Assembly: GCA_029224185.1 (NCBI GenBank)
Contig: JANZKI010000039.1
Coordinates: 620,001 to 684,000, forward strand
DNA from: Karalla daura
Taxonomy: Eukaryota > Chordata > Actinopteri > Chaetodontiformes > Leiognathidae
Length of the DNA: 64,000 nt
Reading direction: 5' to 3'
Shown here: piece after piece, positions 33,601 to 46,761 of the stretch
How the letters are laid out: every line of letters starts with the position of its first letter
How positions within the stretch are numbered: position 1 is the first letter of the stretch
The notes under the pieces: model-generated
The model's input: the letters and a program-made list of their open reading frames with translations, nothing else
What the model was told of the DNA's origin: nothing
The model's database searches: none
Translations under genes and position numbers: made by a program

Positions 33601-35482
33601 GGCGAGCTTTAATATCTCATCTCCAGGATCATATGATCCTGGAGATGAGATATTAAAGCTCGCCGAAAGTGAAAAAGTGAAAAAAACGACCACCCCGGAC
33701 CTGTCGTTTTTTTCACTTTCGGCGAGCTTTAATATCTCAGCTCCGGAAAAACACCCGGCATCGGGATTGCTTTTTCCAGTGAGCGTGGGCCACCCCGGAG
33801 GCGGCTCACACCCCAAATGGTGGGTTTGGGCTCGCTCGCTCGGGGTCGGGATCTCGGCCAAAACGACATGTCCGGGGTGGTCGTTTTTTTCCCTTTCGGC
33901 GAGCTTTAATATCTCATCTCCAGGATCATATGATCCTGGAGATGAGATATTAAAGCTCGCCGAAAGTGAAAAAGTGAAAAAAACGACCACCCCGGACCTG
34001 TCGTTTTTTTCACTTTCGGCGAGCTTTAATATCTCAGCTCCAGGATCAAATCCGGCATCGGGATGGCTTTTTCCAGTGAGCGTGGGCCACTCCGGAGGCG
34101 GCTCACACCCCAATTCGTTGGTTTGGGCTCGCTCGCTCGGGGTCGGGATCTCGGCCAAAACGACATGTCCGGGGTGGTCGTTTTTTTCCCTTTCGGCGAG
34201 CTTCAATATCTCATCTCCAGGATCATATGATCCTGGAGATGAGATATTAAAGCTCGCCGAAAATGAAAAAGTGAAAAAAACGACCACCCCGGACCTGTCG
34301 TTTTTTTCACTTTCGGCGAGCTTTAATATCTCAGCTCCGGAAAAACACCCGGCATCGGGATTGCTTTTTCCAGTGAGCGTGGGCCACCCCGGAGGCGGCT
34401 CACACCCCAAATGGTGGGTTTGGGCTCGCTCGCTCGGGGTCGGGATCTCGGCCAAAACGACAGGTCCGGGGTGGTCGTTTTTTCCCCTTTCGGTGAGCTT
34501 TAATATCTCATCTCCAGGATCATATGATCCTGGAGATGAGATATTAAAGCTCGCCGAAAGTGAAAAAGTGAAAAAAACGACCACCCCGGACCTGTCGTTT
34601 TTTTCACTTTCGGCGAGCTTTAATATCTCAGCTCCGGAAAAACACCCGGCATCGGGATGGCTTTTTCCAGTGAGCGTGGGCCTCCCCGGAGGCGGCTCAC
34701 ACCCCAATTCGGGGGTTTGGGCTCGCTCGCTCGGGGTCGGGATCTCGGCCAAAACGACAGGTCCGGGGTGGTCGTTTTTTTCACTTTCGGCGAGCTTTAA
34801 TATCTCAGCTCCAGGATCAAATCCGGCATCGGGATTGCTTTTTCCAGTGAGCGTGGGCCACCCCGGAGGCGGCTCACACCCCAAATGGTGGGTTTGGGCA
34901 CGCTCGCTCGGGGTCGGGATCTCGGCCAAAACGACAGGTCCGGGGTGGTCGTTTTTTTCACTTTCGGCGAGCTTTAAAATCTCAGCTCCAGGATCAAATC
35001 TGGCATCGGGATTGCTTTTTCCAGTGAGCATGGGCCACCCCGGAGGCGGCTCACACCCCAAATCGTTGGTTTGGGCTCGTTTGCTCGGGGTCGGGATTTC
35101 GGCCACAACGACAGGTCCGGGGTGGTCGTTTTTTTCACTTTCGGCGAGCTTTAATATCTCATCTCCAGGATCATATGATCCTGGAGATGAGATATTAAAG
35201 CTCGCCGAAAGTGAAAAAGTGAAAAAAACGACCACCCCGGACCTGTCGTTTTTTTCACTTTCGGCGAGCTTTAATATCTCAGCTCCGGAAAAACACCCGG
35301 CATCGGGATTGCTTTTTCCAGTGAGCGTGGGCCACCCCGGAGGCGGCTCACACCCCAAATGGTGGGTTTGGGCTCGCTCGCTCGGGGTCGGGATCTCGGC
35401 CAAAACGACAGGTCCGGGGTGGTCGTTTTTTTCACTTTCGGCGAGCTTTAAAATCTCAGCTCCAGGATCATATGATCCTGGA
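30669..35482 (+). repeat. Block d (4,814 bp) with an internal 1,599-bp duplication
   Basis: The length fits 17 + 297x9 + 177x12, and eight single palindromes plus the boundary module were counted. Markers are GGCTCTCACC near 30,846, AATTCGTGGG with GACAGTTCCGG near 31,391-31,446, GGCGACTCAC near 31,908 and CGGGCCTCCCC-type GGGCCTCCCC near 32,785. The stretch from AATTCGTGGG repeats at 1,599 bp (31392 and 32991; palindromes 32033/33632, 32330/33929, 32627/34226). TTTTTTCCCCTTTCGG near 34,483 is a rare variant shared with block i. Confidence 0.82.
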
Positions 35483-36327
35483 GATCATATGATCCTGGAG
35501 ATGAGATATTAAAGCTCGCCGAAAATGAAAAAGTGAAAAAAACGACCACCCCGGACCTGTCGTTTTTTTCACTTTCGGCGAGCTTTAATATCTCAGCTCC
35601 GGAAAAACACCCGGCATCGGGATTGCTTTTTCCAGTGAGCGTGGGCCACCCCAGAGGCGGCTCACACCCCAAATGGTGGGTTTGGGCTCGCTCGCTCGGG
35701 GTCGGGATCTCGGCCAAAACGACAGGTCCGGGGTGGTCGTTTTTTTCACTTTCGGCGAGCTTTAAAATCTCAGCTCCAGGATCAAATCTGGCATCGGGAT
35801 TGCTTTTTCCAGTGAGCATGGGCCACCCCGGAGGCGGCTCACACCCCAAATGGTGGGTTTGGGCTCGCTCGCTCGGGGTCGGGATTCCGGCCACAACGAC
35901 AGGTCCGGGGTGGTCGTTTTTTTCACTTTCGGCGAGCTTTAATATCTCAGCTCCAGGATCAAATCCGGCATCGGGATTGCTTTTTCCAGTGAGCGTGGGC
36001 CACCCCGGAGGCGGCTCACACCCCAAATGGTGGGTTTGGGCACGCTCGCTCGGGGTCGGGATCTCGGCCAAAACGACAGGTCCGGGGTGGTCGTTTTTTT
36101 CACTTTCGGCGAGCTTTAAAATCTCAGCTCCAGGATCAAATCTGGCATCGGGATTGCTTTTTCCAGTGAGCGTGGGCCACCCCGGAGGCGGCTCACACCC
36201 CAAATGGTGGGTTTGGGCTCGCTCGCTCGGGGTCGGGATCTCGGCCAAAACGACAGGTCCGGGGTGGTCGTTTTTTTCACTTTCGGCGAGCTTTAAAATC
36301 TCAGCTCCAGGATCATATGATCCTGGA
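35483..36327 (+). repeat. Block e (845 bp), copy of block c
   Basis: Matches 29824-30668 at an offset of 5,659 bp, including CCCCAGAGG near 35,652 and CCGAAAATG at its start. The matching region extends beyond the block on both sides, from about 29,093/34,752 to about 32,985/38,644, so roughly 3.9 kb was copied together. Confidence 0.8.
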
Positions 36328-39300
36328 GATCATATGATCCTGGAGATGAGATATTAAAGCTCGCCGAAAATGAAAAAGTGAAAAAAACGACCACCCCGGA
36401 CCTGTCGTTTTTTTCACTTTCGGCGAGCTTTAATATCTCAGCTCCGGAAAAACACCCGGCATCGGGATTGCTTTTTCCAGTGAGCGTGGGCCACCCCGGA
36501 GGCGGCTCTCACCCCAAATGGTGGGTTTGGGCTCGCTCGCTCGGGGTCGGGATCTCGGCCAAAACGACAGGTCCGGGGTGGTCGTTTTTTTCACTTTCGG
36601 CGAGCTTTAAAATCTCAGCTCCAGGATCAAATCTGGCATCGGGATTGCTTTTTCCAGTGAGCATGGGCCACCCCGGAGGCGGCTCACACCCCAAATCGTT
36701 GGTTTGGGCTCGTTTGCTCGGGGTCGGGATTTCGGCCACAACGACAGGTCCGGGGTGGTCGTTTTTTTCACTTTCGGCGAGCTTTAATATCTCAGCTCCA
36801 GGATCAAATCCGGCATCGGGATTGCTTTTTCCAGTGAGCGTGGGCCACCCCGGAGGCGGCTCACACCCCAAATGGTGGGTTTGGGCTCGCTCGCTCGGGG
36901 TCGGGATCTCGGCCAAAACGACAGGTCCGGGGTGGTCGTTTTTTTCACTTTCGGCGAGCTTTAAAATCTCAGCTCCAGGATCAAATCTGGCATCGGGATT
37001 GCTTTTTCCAGTGAGCATGGGCCACCCCGGAGGCGGCTCACACCCCAATTCGTGGGTTTGGGCTCGTTTGCTCGGGGTCGGGATTTCGGCCACAACGACA
37101 GTTCCGGGGTGGTCGTTTTTTTCACTTTCGGCGAGCTTTAAAATCTCAGCTCCAGGATCAAATCCGGCATCGGGATTGCTTTTTCCAGTGAGCGTGGGCC
37201 ACCCCGGAGGCGGCTCACACCCCAAATGGTGGGTTTGGGCTCGCTCGCTCGGGGTCGGGATCTCGGCCAAAACGACAGGTCCGGGGTGGTCATTTTTTTC
37301 ACTTTCGGCGAGCTTTAAAATCTCAGCTCCAGGATCAAATCCGGCATCGGGATTGCTTTTTCCAGTGAGCGTGGGCCACCCCGGAGGCGGCTCACACCCC
37401 AAATCGTTGGTTTGGGCTCGTTCGCTCGGGGTCGGGATTTCGGCCAAAACGACAGGTCCGGGGTGGTCGTTTTTTTCACTTTCGGCGAGCTTTAATATCT
37501 CAGCTCCAGGATCAAATCCGGCATCGGGATGGCTTTTTCCAGTGAGCGTGGGCCACTCCGGAGGCGACTCACACCCCAATTCGGGGGTTTGGGCTCGCTC
37601 GCTCGGGGTCGGGATCTCGGCCAAAACGACATGTCCGGGGTGGTCGTTTTTTTCCCTTTCGGCGAGCTTTAATATCTCATCTCCAGGATCATATGATCCT
37701 GGAGATGAGATATTAAAGCTCGCCGAAAGTGAAAAAGTGAAAAAAACGACCACCCCGGACCTGTCGTTTTTTTCACTTTCGGCGAGCTTTAATATCTCAG
37801 CTCCGGAAAAACACCCGGCATCGGGATTGCTTTTTCCAGTGAGCGTGGGCCACCCCGGAGGCGGCTCACACCCCAAATGGTGGGTTTGGGCTCGCTCGCT
37901 CGGGGTCGGGATCTCGGCCAAAACGACATGTCCGGGGTGGTCGTTTTTTTCCCTTTCGGCGAGCTTTAATATCTCATCTCCAGGATCATATGATCCTGGA
38001 GATGAGATATTAAAGCTCGCCGAAAGTGAAAAAGTGAAAAAAACGACCACCCCGGACCTGTCGTTTTTTTCACTTTCGGCGAGCTTTAATATCTCAGCTC
38101 CAGGATCAAATCCGGCATCGGGATGGCTTTTTCCAGTGAGCGTGGGCCACTCCGGAGGCGGCTCACACCCCAATTCGTTGGTTTGGGCTCGCTCGCTCGG
38201 GGTCGGGATCTCGGCCAAAACGACATGTCCGGGGTGGTCGTTTTTTTCCCTTTCGGCGAGCTTCAATATCTCATCTCCAGGATCATATGATCCTGGAGAT
38301 GAGATATTAAAGCTCGCCGAAAATGAAAAAGTGAAAAAAACGACCACCCCGGACCTGTCGTTTTTTTCACTTTCGGCGAGCTTTAATATCTCAGCTCCGG
38401 AAAAACACCCGGCATCGGGATGGCTTTTTCCAGTGAGCGTGGGCCTCCCCGGAGGCGGCTCACACCCCAATTCGGGGGTTTGGGCTCGCTCGCTCGGGGT
38501 CGGGATCTCGGCCAAAACGACAGGTCCGGGGTGGTCGTTTTTTTCACTTTCGGCGAGCTTTAATATCTCATCTCCAGGATCAAATCTGGCATCGGGATTG
38601 CTTTTTCCAGTGAGCATGGGCCACCCCGGAGGCGGCTCACACCCCAAATCGTTGGTTTGGGCTCGTTTGCTCGGGGTCGGGATTCCGGCCACAACGACAG
38701 GTCCGGGGTGGTCGTTTTTTTCACTTTCGGCGAGCTTTAATATCTCAGCTCCAGGATCAAATCCGGCATCGGGATTGCTTTTTCCAGTGAGCGTGGGCCA
38801 CCCCGGAGGCGGCTCACACCCCAAATGGTGGGTTTGGGCACGCTCGCTCGGGGTCGGGATCTCGGCCAAAACGACAGGTCCGGGGTGGTCGTTTTTTTCA
38901 CTTTCGGCGAGCTTTAAAATCTCAGCTCCAGGATCAAATCTGGCATCGGGATTGCTTTTTCCAGTGAGCATGGGCCACCCCGGAGGCGGCTCACACCCCA
39001 AATCGTTGGTTTGGGCTCGTTTGCTCGGGGTCGGGATTTCGGCCACAACGACAGGTCCGGGGTGGTCGTTTTTTTCACTTTCGGCGAGCTTTAATATCTC
39101 ATCTCCAGGATCATATGATCCTGGAGATGAGATATTAAAGCTCGCCGAAAGTGAAAAAGTGAAAAAAACGACCACCCCGGACCTGTCGTTTTTTTCACTT
39201 TCGGCGAGCTTTAATATCTCAGCTCCGGAAAAACACCCGGCATCGGGATTGCTTTTTCCAGTGAGCGTGGGCCACCCCGGAGGCGGCTCACACCCCAAAT

Positions 39301-39422
39301 GGTGGGTTTGGGCTCGCTCGCTCGGGGTCGGGATCTCGGCCAAAACGACAGGTCCGGGGTGGTCGTTTTTTTCACTTTCGGCGAGCTTTAAAATCTCAGC
39401 TCCAGGATCATATGATCCTGGA
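36328..39422 (+). repeat. Block f (3,095 bp)
   Basis: The length fits 17 + 297x5 + 177x9. The first 2.3 kb match block d at 5,659 bp, with palindromes 37692, 37989 and 38286 against 32033, 32330 and 32627. It then goes from the GGGCCTCCCC monomer directly to CAAATCGTTGG, without the second 1,599-bp copy found in block d. The whole block reappears at 47059-50154. Confidence 0.82.
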
Positions 39423-40564
39423 GATCATATGATCCTGGAGATGAGATATTAAAGCTCGCCGAAAATGAAAAAGTGAAAAAAACGACCACCCCGGACCTGT
39501 CGTTTTTTTCACTTTCGGCGAGCTTTAATATCTCAGCTCCGGAAAAACACCCGGCATCGGGATTGCTTTTTCCAGTGAGCGTGGGCCACCCCGGAGGCGG
39601 CTCTCACCCCAAATGGTGGGTTTGGGCTCGCTCGCTCGGGGTCGGGATCTCGGCCAAAACGACAGGTCCGGGGTGGTCGTTTTTTTCACTTTCGGCGAGC
39701 TTTAAAATCTCAGCTCCAGGATCAAATCTGGCATCGGGATTGCTTTTTCCAGTGAGCATGGGCCACCCCGGAGGCGGCTCACACCCCAAATCGTTGGTTT
39801 GGGCTCGTTTGCTCGGGGTCGGGATTTCGGCCACAACGACAGGTCCGGGGTGGTCGTTTTTTTCACTTTCGGCGAGCTTTAATATCTCAGCTCCAGGATC
39901 AAATCCGGCATCGGGATTGCTGTCTCCAGTGAGCGTGGGCCACACCGGAGGCGGCTCACACCCCAAATGGTGGGTTTGGGCGCGCTCGCTCGGGGTCGGG
40001 ATCTCGGCCAAAACGACAGGTCCGGGGTGGTCGTTTTTTTCACTTTCGGCGAGCTTTCATATCTCAGCTCCAGGATCAAATCCGGCATCGGGATTGCTTT
40101 TTCCAGTGGGCGTGGGCCACCCCGGAGGCGGCTCACACCCCAAATCGTTGGTTTGGGCTCGTTTGCTCGGGGTCGGGATTTCGGCCACAACGACAGGTCC
40201 GGGGTGGTCGTTTTTTTCACTTTCGGCGAGCTTTAATATCTCATCTCCAGGATCATATGATCCTGGAGATGAGATATTAAAGCTCGCCGAAAGTGAAAAA
40301 GTGAAAAAAACGACCACCCCGGACCTGTCGTTTTTTTCACTTTCGGCGAGCTTTAATATCTCAGCTCCGGAAAAACACCCGGCATCGGGATTGCTTTTTC
40401 CAGTGAGCGTGGGCCACCCCGGAGGCGGCTCACACCCCAAATGGTGGGTTTGGGCTCGCTCGCTCGGGGTCGGGATCTCGGCCAAAACGACAGGTCCGGG
40501 GTGGTCGTTTTTTTCACTTTCGGCGAGCTTTAAAATCTCAGCTCCAGGATCATATGATCCTGGA
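39423..40564 (+). repeat. Block g (1,142 bp) carrying an A-type patch
   Basis: This has the same length and layout as block b, but between about 39,920 and 40,115 the monomers carry domain-A variants: GCTGTCTCC, GGGCGCGCTCGC, TTTCATATCTCAG and CCAGTGGGCG. A private CCACACCGG variant lies near 39,951. B-type sequence (CGTTGG with CGTTTGCTCGG) resumes by about 40,145. No single A monomer pair in the window matches the patch exactly. A short gene-conversion tract of about 200 bp is the simplest explanation. Confidence 0.78.
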
Positions 40565-43425
40565 GATCATATGATCCTGGAGATGAGATATTAAAGCTCG
40601 CCGAAAATGAAAAAGTGAAAAAAACGACCACCCCGGACCTGTCGTTTTTTTCACTTTCGGCGAGCTTTAATATCTCAGCTCCGGAAAAACACCCGGCATC
40701 GGGATTGCTTTTTCCAGTGAGCGTGGGCCACCCCGGAGGCGGCTCTCACCCCAAATGGTGGGTTTGGGCTCGCTCGCTCGGGGTCGGGATCTCGGCCAAA
40801 ACGACAGGTCCGGGGTGGTCGTTTTTTTCACTTTCGGCGAGCTTTAAAATCTCAGCTCCAGGATCAAATCTGGCATCGGGATTGCTTTTTCCAGTGAGCA
40901 TGGGCCACCCCGGAGGCGGCTCACACCCCAAATCGTTGGTTTGGGCTCGTTTGCTCGGGGTCGGGATTTCGGCCACAACGACAGGTCCGGGGTGGTCGTT
41001 TTTTTCACTTTCGGCGAGCTTTAATATCTCAGCTCCAGGATCAAATCCGGCATCGGGATTGCTTTTTCCAGTGAGCGTGGGCCACCCCGGAGGCGGCTCA
41101 CACCCCAAATCGTTGGTTTGGGCTCGTTCGCTCGGGGTCGGGATTTCGGCCAAAACGACAGGTCCGGGGTGGTCGTTTTTTTCACTTTCGGCGAGCTTTA
41201 ATATCTCAGCTCCAGGATCAAATCCGGCATCGGGATGGCTTTTTCCAGTGAGCGTGGGCCACTCCGGAGGCGACTCACACCCCAATTCGGGGGTTTGGGC
41301 TCGCTCGCTCGGGGTCGGGATCTCGGCCAAAACGACATGTCCGGGGTGGTCGTTTTTTTCCCTTTCGGCGAGCTTTAATATCTCATCTCCAGGATCATAT
41401 GATCCTGGAGATGAGATATTAAAGCTCGCCGAAAGTGAAAAAGTGAAAAAAACGACCACCCCGGACCTGTCGTTTTTTTCACTTTCGGCGAGCTTTAATA
41501 TCTCAGCTCCGGAAAAACACCCGGCATCGGGATTGCTTTTTCCAGTGAGCGTGGGCCACCCCGGAGGCGGCTCACACCCCAAATGGTGGGTTTGGGCTCG
41601 CTCGCTCGGGGTCGGGATCTCGGCCAAAACGACATGTCCGGGGTGGTCGTTTTTTTCCCTTTCGGCGAGCTTTAATATCTCATCTCCAGGATCATATGAT
41701 CCTGGAGATGAGATATTAAAGCTCGCCGAAAGTGAAAAAGTGAAAAAAACGACCACCCCGGACCTGTCGTTTTTTTCACTTTCGGCGAGCTTTAATATCT
41801 CAGCTCCAGGATCAAATCCGGCATCGGGATGGCTTTTTCCAGTGAGCGTGGGCCACTCCGGAGGCGGCTCACACCCCAATTCGTTGGTTTGGGCTCGCTC
41901 GCTCGGGGTCGGGATCTCGGCCAAAACGACATGTCCGGGGTGGTCGTTTTTTTCCCTTTCGGCGAGCTTCAATATCTCATCTCCAGGATCATATGATCCT
42001 GGAGATGAGATATTAAAGCTCGCCGAAAATGAAAAAGTGAAAAAAACGACCACCCCGGACCTGTCGTTTTTTTCACTTTCGGCGAGCTTTAATATCTCAG
42101 CTCCGGAAAAACACCCGGCATCGGGATTGCTTTTTCCAGTGAGCGTGGGCCACCCCGGAGGCGGCTCACACCCCAAATGGTGGGTTTGGGCTCGCTCGCT
42201 CGGGGTCGGGATCTCGGCCAAAACGACAGGTCCGGGGTGGTCGTTTTTTTCCCTTTCGGTGAGCTTTAATATCTCATCTCCAGGATCATATGATCCTGGA
42301 GATGAGATATTAAAGCTCGCCGAAAGTGAAAAAGTGAAAAAAACGACCACCCCGGACCTGTCGTTTTTTTCACTTTCGGCGAGCTTTAATATCTCAGCTC
42401 CGGAAAAACACCCGGCATCGGGATGGCTTTTTCCAGTGAGCGTGGGCCTCCCCGGAGGCGGCTCACACCCCAATTCGGGGGTTTGGGCTCGCTCGCTCGG
42501 GGTCGGGATCTCGGCCAAAACGACAGGTCCGGGGTGGTCGTTTTTTTCACTTTCGGCGAGCTTTAATATCTCATCTCCAGGATCAAATCTGGCATCGGGA
42601 TTGCTTTTTCCAGTGAGCATGGGCCACCCCGGAGGCGGCTCACACCCCAAATCGTTGGTTTGGGCTCGTTTGCTCGGGGTCGGGATTCCGGCCACAACGA
42701 CAGGTCCGGGGTGGTCGTTTTTTTCACTTTCGGCGAGCTTTAATATCTCAGCTCCAGGATCAAATCCGGCATCGGGATTGCTTTTTCCAGTGAGCGTGGG
42801 CCACCCCGGAGGCGGCTCACACCCCAAATGGTGGGTTTGGGCACGCTCGCTCGGGGTCGGGATCTCGGCCAAAACGACAGGTCCGGGGTGGTCGTTTTTT
42901 TCACTTTCGGCGAGCTTTAAAATCTCAGCTCCAGGATCAAATCTGGCATCGGGATTGCTTTTTCCAGTGAGCATGGGCCACCCCGGAGGCGGCTCACACC
43001 CCAAATCGTTGGTTTGGGCTCGTTTGCTCGGGGTCGGGATTTCGGCCACAACGACAGGTCCGGGGTGGTCGTTTTTTTCACTTTCGGCGAGCTTTAATAT
43101 CTCATCTCCAGGATCATATGATCCTGGAGATGAGATATTAAAGCTCGCCGAAAGTGAAAAAGTGAAAAAAACGACCACCCCGGACCTGTCGTTTTTTTCA
43201 CTTTCGGCGAGCTTTAATATCTCAGCTCCGGAAAAACACCCGGCATCGGGATTGCTTTTTCCAGTGAGCGTGGGCCACCCCGGAGGCGGCTCACACCCCA
43301 AATGGTGGGTTTGGGCTCGCTCGCTCGGGGTCGGGATCTCGGCCAAAACGACAGGTCCGGGGTGGTCGTTTTTTTCACTTTCGGCGAGCTTTAAAATCTC
43401 AGCTCCAGGATCATATGATCCTGGA
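40565..43425 (+). repeat. Block h (2,861 bp)
   Basis: The length fits 17 + 297x6 + 177x6. Four composites in series give palindromes at 41398, 41695, 41992 and 42289, exactly 297 bp apart. The segment from about 41,000 to the block end recurs in block l at an offset of 12,920 bp (palindromes 54318, 54615, 54912, 55209 and 56037). TTTCCCTTTCGGTGAGC near 42,250 is the one-mismatch relative of the TTTTCCCC form in blocks d and i. Confidence 0.8.
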
Positions 43426-46400
43426 GATCATATGATCCTGGAGATGAGATATTAAAGCTCGCCGAAAATGAAAAAGTGAAAAAAACGACCACCCCGGACC
43501 TGTCGTTTTTTTCACTTTCGGCGAGCTTTAATATCTCAGCTCCGGAAAAACACCCGGCATCGGGATTGCTTTTTCCAGTGAGCGTGGGCCACCCCGGAGG
43601 CGGCTCTCACCCCAAATGGTGGGTTTGGGCTCGCTCGCTCGGGGTCGGGATCTCGGCCAAAACGACAGGTCCGGGGTGGTCGTTTTTTTCACTTTCGGCG
43701 AGCTTTAAAATCTCAGCTCCAGGATCAAATCTGGCATCGGGATTGCTTTTTCCAGTGAGCATGGGCCACCCCGGAGGCGGCTCACACCCCAAATCGTTGG
43801 TTTGGGCTCGTTTGCTCGGGGTCGGGATTTCGGCCACAACGACAGGTCCGGGGTGGTCGTTTTTTTCACTTTCGGCGAGCTTTAATATCTCAGCTCCAGG
43901 ATCAAATCCGGCATCGGGATTGCTTTTTCCAGTGAGCGTGGGCCACCCCGGAGGCGGCTCACACCCCAAATGGTGGGTTTGGGCTCGCTCGCTCGGGGTC
44001 GGGATCTCGGCCAAAACGACAGGTCCGGGGTGGTCGTTTTTTTCACTTTCGGCGAGCTTTAAAATCTCAGCTCCAGGATCAAATCTGGCATCGGGATTGC
44101 TTTTTCCAGTGAGCATGGGCCACCCCGGAGGCGGCTCACACCCCAATTCGTGGGTTTGGGCTCGTTTGCTCGGGGTCGGGATTTCGGCCACAACGACAGT
44201 TCCGGGGTGGTCGTTTTTTTCACTTTCGGCGAGCTTTAAAATCTCAGCTCCAGGATCAAATCCGGCATCGGGATTGCTTTTTCCAGTGAGCGTGGGCCAC
44301 CCCGGAGGCGGCTCACACCCCAAATGGTGGGTTTGGGCTCGCTCGCTCGGGGTCGGGATCTCGGCCAAAACGACAGGTCCGGGGTGGTCATTTTTTTCAC
44401 TTTCGGCGAGCTTTAAAATCTCAGCTCCAGGATCAAATCCGGCATCGGGATTGCTTTTTCCAGTGAGCGTGGGCCACCCCGGAGGCGGCTCACACCCCAA
44501 ATCGTTGGTTTGGGCTCGTTCGCTCGGGGTCGGGATTTCGGCCAAAACGACAGGTCCGGGGTGGTCGTTTTTTTCACTTTCGGCGAGCTTTAATATCTCA
44601 GCTCCAGGATCAAATCCGGCATCGGGATGGCTTTTTCCAGTGAGCGTGGGCCACTCCGGAGGCGACTCACACCCCAATTCGGGGGTTTGGGCTCGCTCGC
44701 TCGGGGTCGGGATCTCGGCCAAAACGACATGTCCGGGGTGGTCGTTTTTTTCCCTTTCGGCGAGCTTTAATATCTCATCTCCAGGATCATATGATCCTGG
44801 AGATGAGATATTAAAGCTCGCCGAAAGTGAAAAAGTGAAAAAAACGACCACCCCGGACCTGTCGTTTTTTTCACTTTCGGCGAGCTTTAATATCTCAGCT
44901 CCGGAAAAACACCCGGCATCGGGATTGCTTTTTCCAGTGAGCGTGGGCCACCCCGGAGGCGGCTCACACCCCAAATGGTGGGTTTGGGCTCGCTCGCTCG
45001 GGGTCGGGATCTCGGCCAAAACGACATGTCCGGGGTGGTCGTTTTTTTCCCTTTCGGCGAGCTTTAATATCTCATCTCCAGGATCATATGATCCTGGAGA
45101 TGAGATATTAAAGCTCGCCGAAAGTGAAAAAGTGAAAAAAACGACCACCCCGGACCTGTCGTTTTTTTCACTTTCGGCGAGCTTTAATATCTCAGCTCCA
45201 GGATCAAATCCGGCATCGGGATGGCTTTTTCCAGTGAGCGTGGGCCACTCCGGAGGCGGCTCACACCCCAATTCGTTGGTTTGGGCTCGCTCGCTCGGGG
45301 TCGGGATCTCGGCCAAAACGACATGTCCGGGGTGGTCGTTTTTTTCCCTTTCGGCGAGCTTCAATATCTCATCTCCAGGATCATATGATCCTGGAGATGA
45401 GATATTAAAGCTCGCCGAAAATGAAAAAGTGAAAAAAACGACCACCCCGGACCTGTCGTTTTTTTCACTTTCGGCGAGCTTTAATATCTCAGCTCCGGAA
45501 AAACACCCGGCATCGGGATTGCTTTTTCCAGTGAGCGTGGGCCACCCCGGAGGCGGCTCACACCCCAAATGGTGGGTTTGGGCTCGCTCGCTCGGGGTCG
45601 GGATCTCGGCCAAAACGACAGGTCCGGGGTGGTCGTTTTTTCCCCTTTCGGTGAGCTTTAATATCTCATCTCCAGGATCATATGATCCTGGAGATGAGAT
45701 ATTAAAGCTCGCCGAAAGTGAAAAAGTGAAAAAAACGACCACCCCGGACCTGTCGTTTTTTTCACTTTCGGCGAGCTTTAATATCTCAGCTCCGGAAAAA
45801 CACCCGGCATCGGGATTGCTTTTTCCAGTGAGCGTGGGCCACCCCGGAGGCGGCTCTCACCCCAAATGGTGGGTTTGGGCTCGTTCGCTCGGGGTCGGGA
45901 TTTCGGCCAAAACGACAGGTCCGGGGTGGTCGTTTTTTTCACTTTCGGCGAGCTTTAATATCTCAGCTCCAGGATCAAATCCGGCATCGGGATGGCTTTT
46001 TCCAGTGAGCGTGGGCCACTCCGGAGGCGACTCACACCCCAATTCGGGGGTTTGGGCTCGCTCGCTCGGGGTCGGGATCTCGGCCAAAACGACATGTCCG
46101 GGGTGGTCGTTTTTTTCCCTTTCGGCGAGCTTTAATATCTCATCTCCAGGATCATATGATCCTGGAGATGAGATATTAAAGCTCGCCGAAAGTGAAAAAG
46201 TGAAAAAAACGACCACCCCGGACCTGTCGTTTTTTTCACTTTCGGCGAGCTTTAATATCTCAGCTCCGGAAAAACACCCGGCATCGGGATTGCTTTTTCC
46301 AGTGAGCGTGGGCCACCCCGGAGGCGGCTCACACCCCAAATGGTGGGTTTGGGCTCGCTCGCTCGGGGTCGGGATCTCGGCCAAAACGACATGTCCGGGG

Positions 46401-46761
46401 TGGTCGTTTTTTTTCCCTTTCGGCGAGCTTTAATATCTCATCTCCAGGATCATATGATCCTGGAGATGAGATATTAAAGCTCGCCGAAAGTGAAAAAGTG
46501 AAAAAAACGACCACCCCGGACCTGTCGTTTTTTTCACTTTCGGCGAGCTTTAATATCTCAGCTCCAGGATCAAATCCGGCATCGGGATGGCTTTTTCCAG
46601 TGAGCGTGGGCCACTCCGGAGGCGGCTCACACCCCAATTCGTTGGTTTGGGCTCGCTCGCTCGGGGTCGGGATCTCGGCCAAAACGACATGTCCGGGGTG
46701 GTCGTTTTTTTCCCTTTCGGCGAGCTTCAATATCTCATCTCCAGGATCATATGATCCTGGA
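43426..46761 (+). repeat. Block i (3,336 bp), block d without its 1,599-bp repeat
   Basis: The start aligns with block d at 12,757 bp. After the AATTCGTGGG region the offset drops to 11,158 bp, a difference of exactly 1,599, and the rare TTTTTTCCCCTTTCGG variant is shared (34,483 and 45,641). Near 45,850 a GGCTCTCACC monomer is followed by further composites, so the end differs. A T8 tract at about 46,407-46,414 replaces T7. The length fits 17 + 297x7 + 177x7 + 1. Confidence 0.8.
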
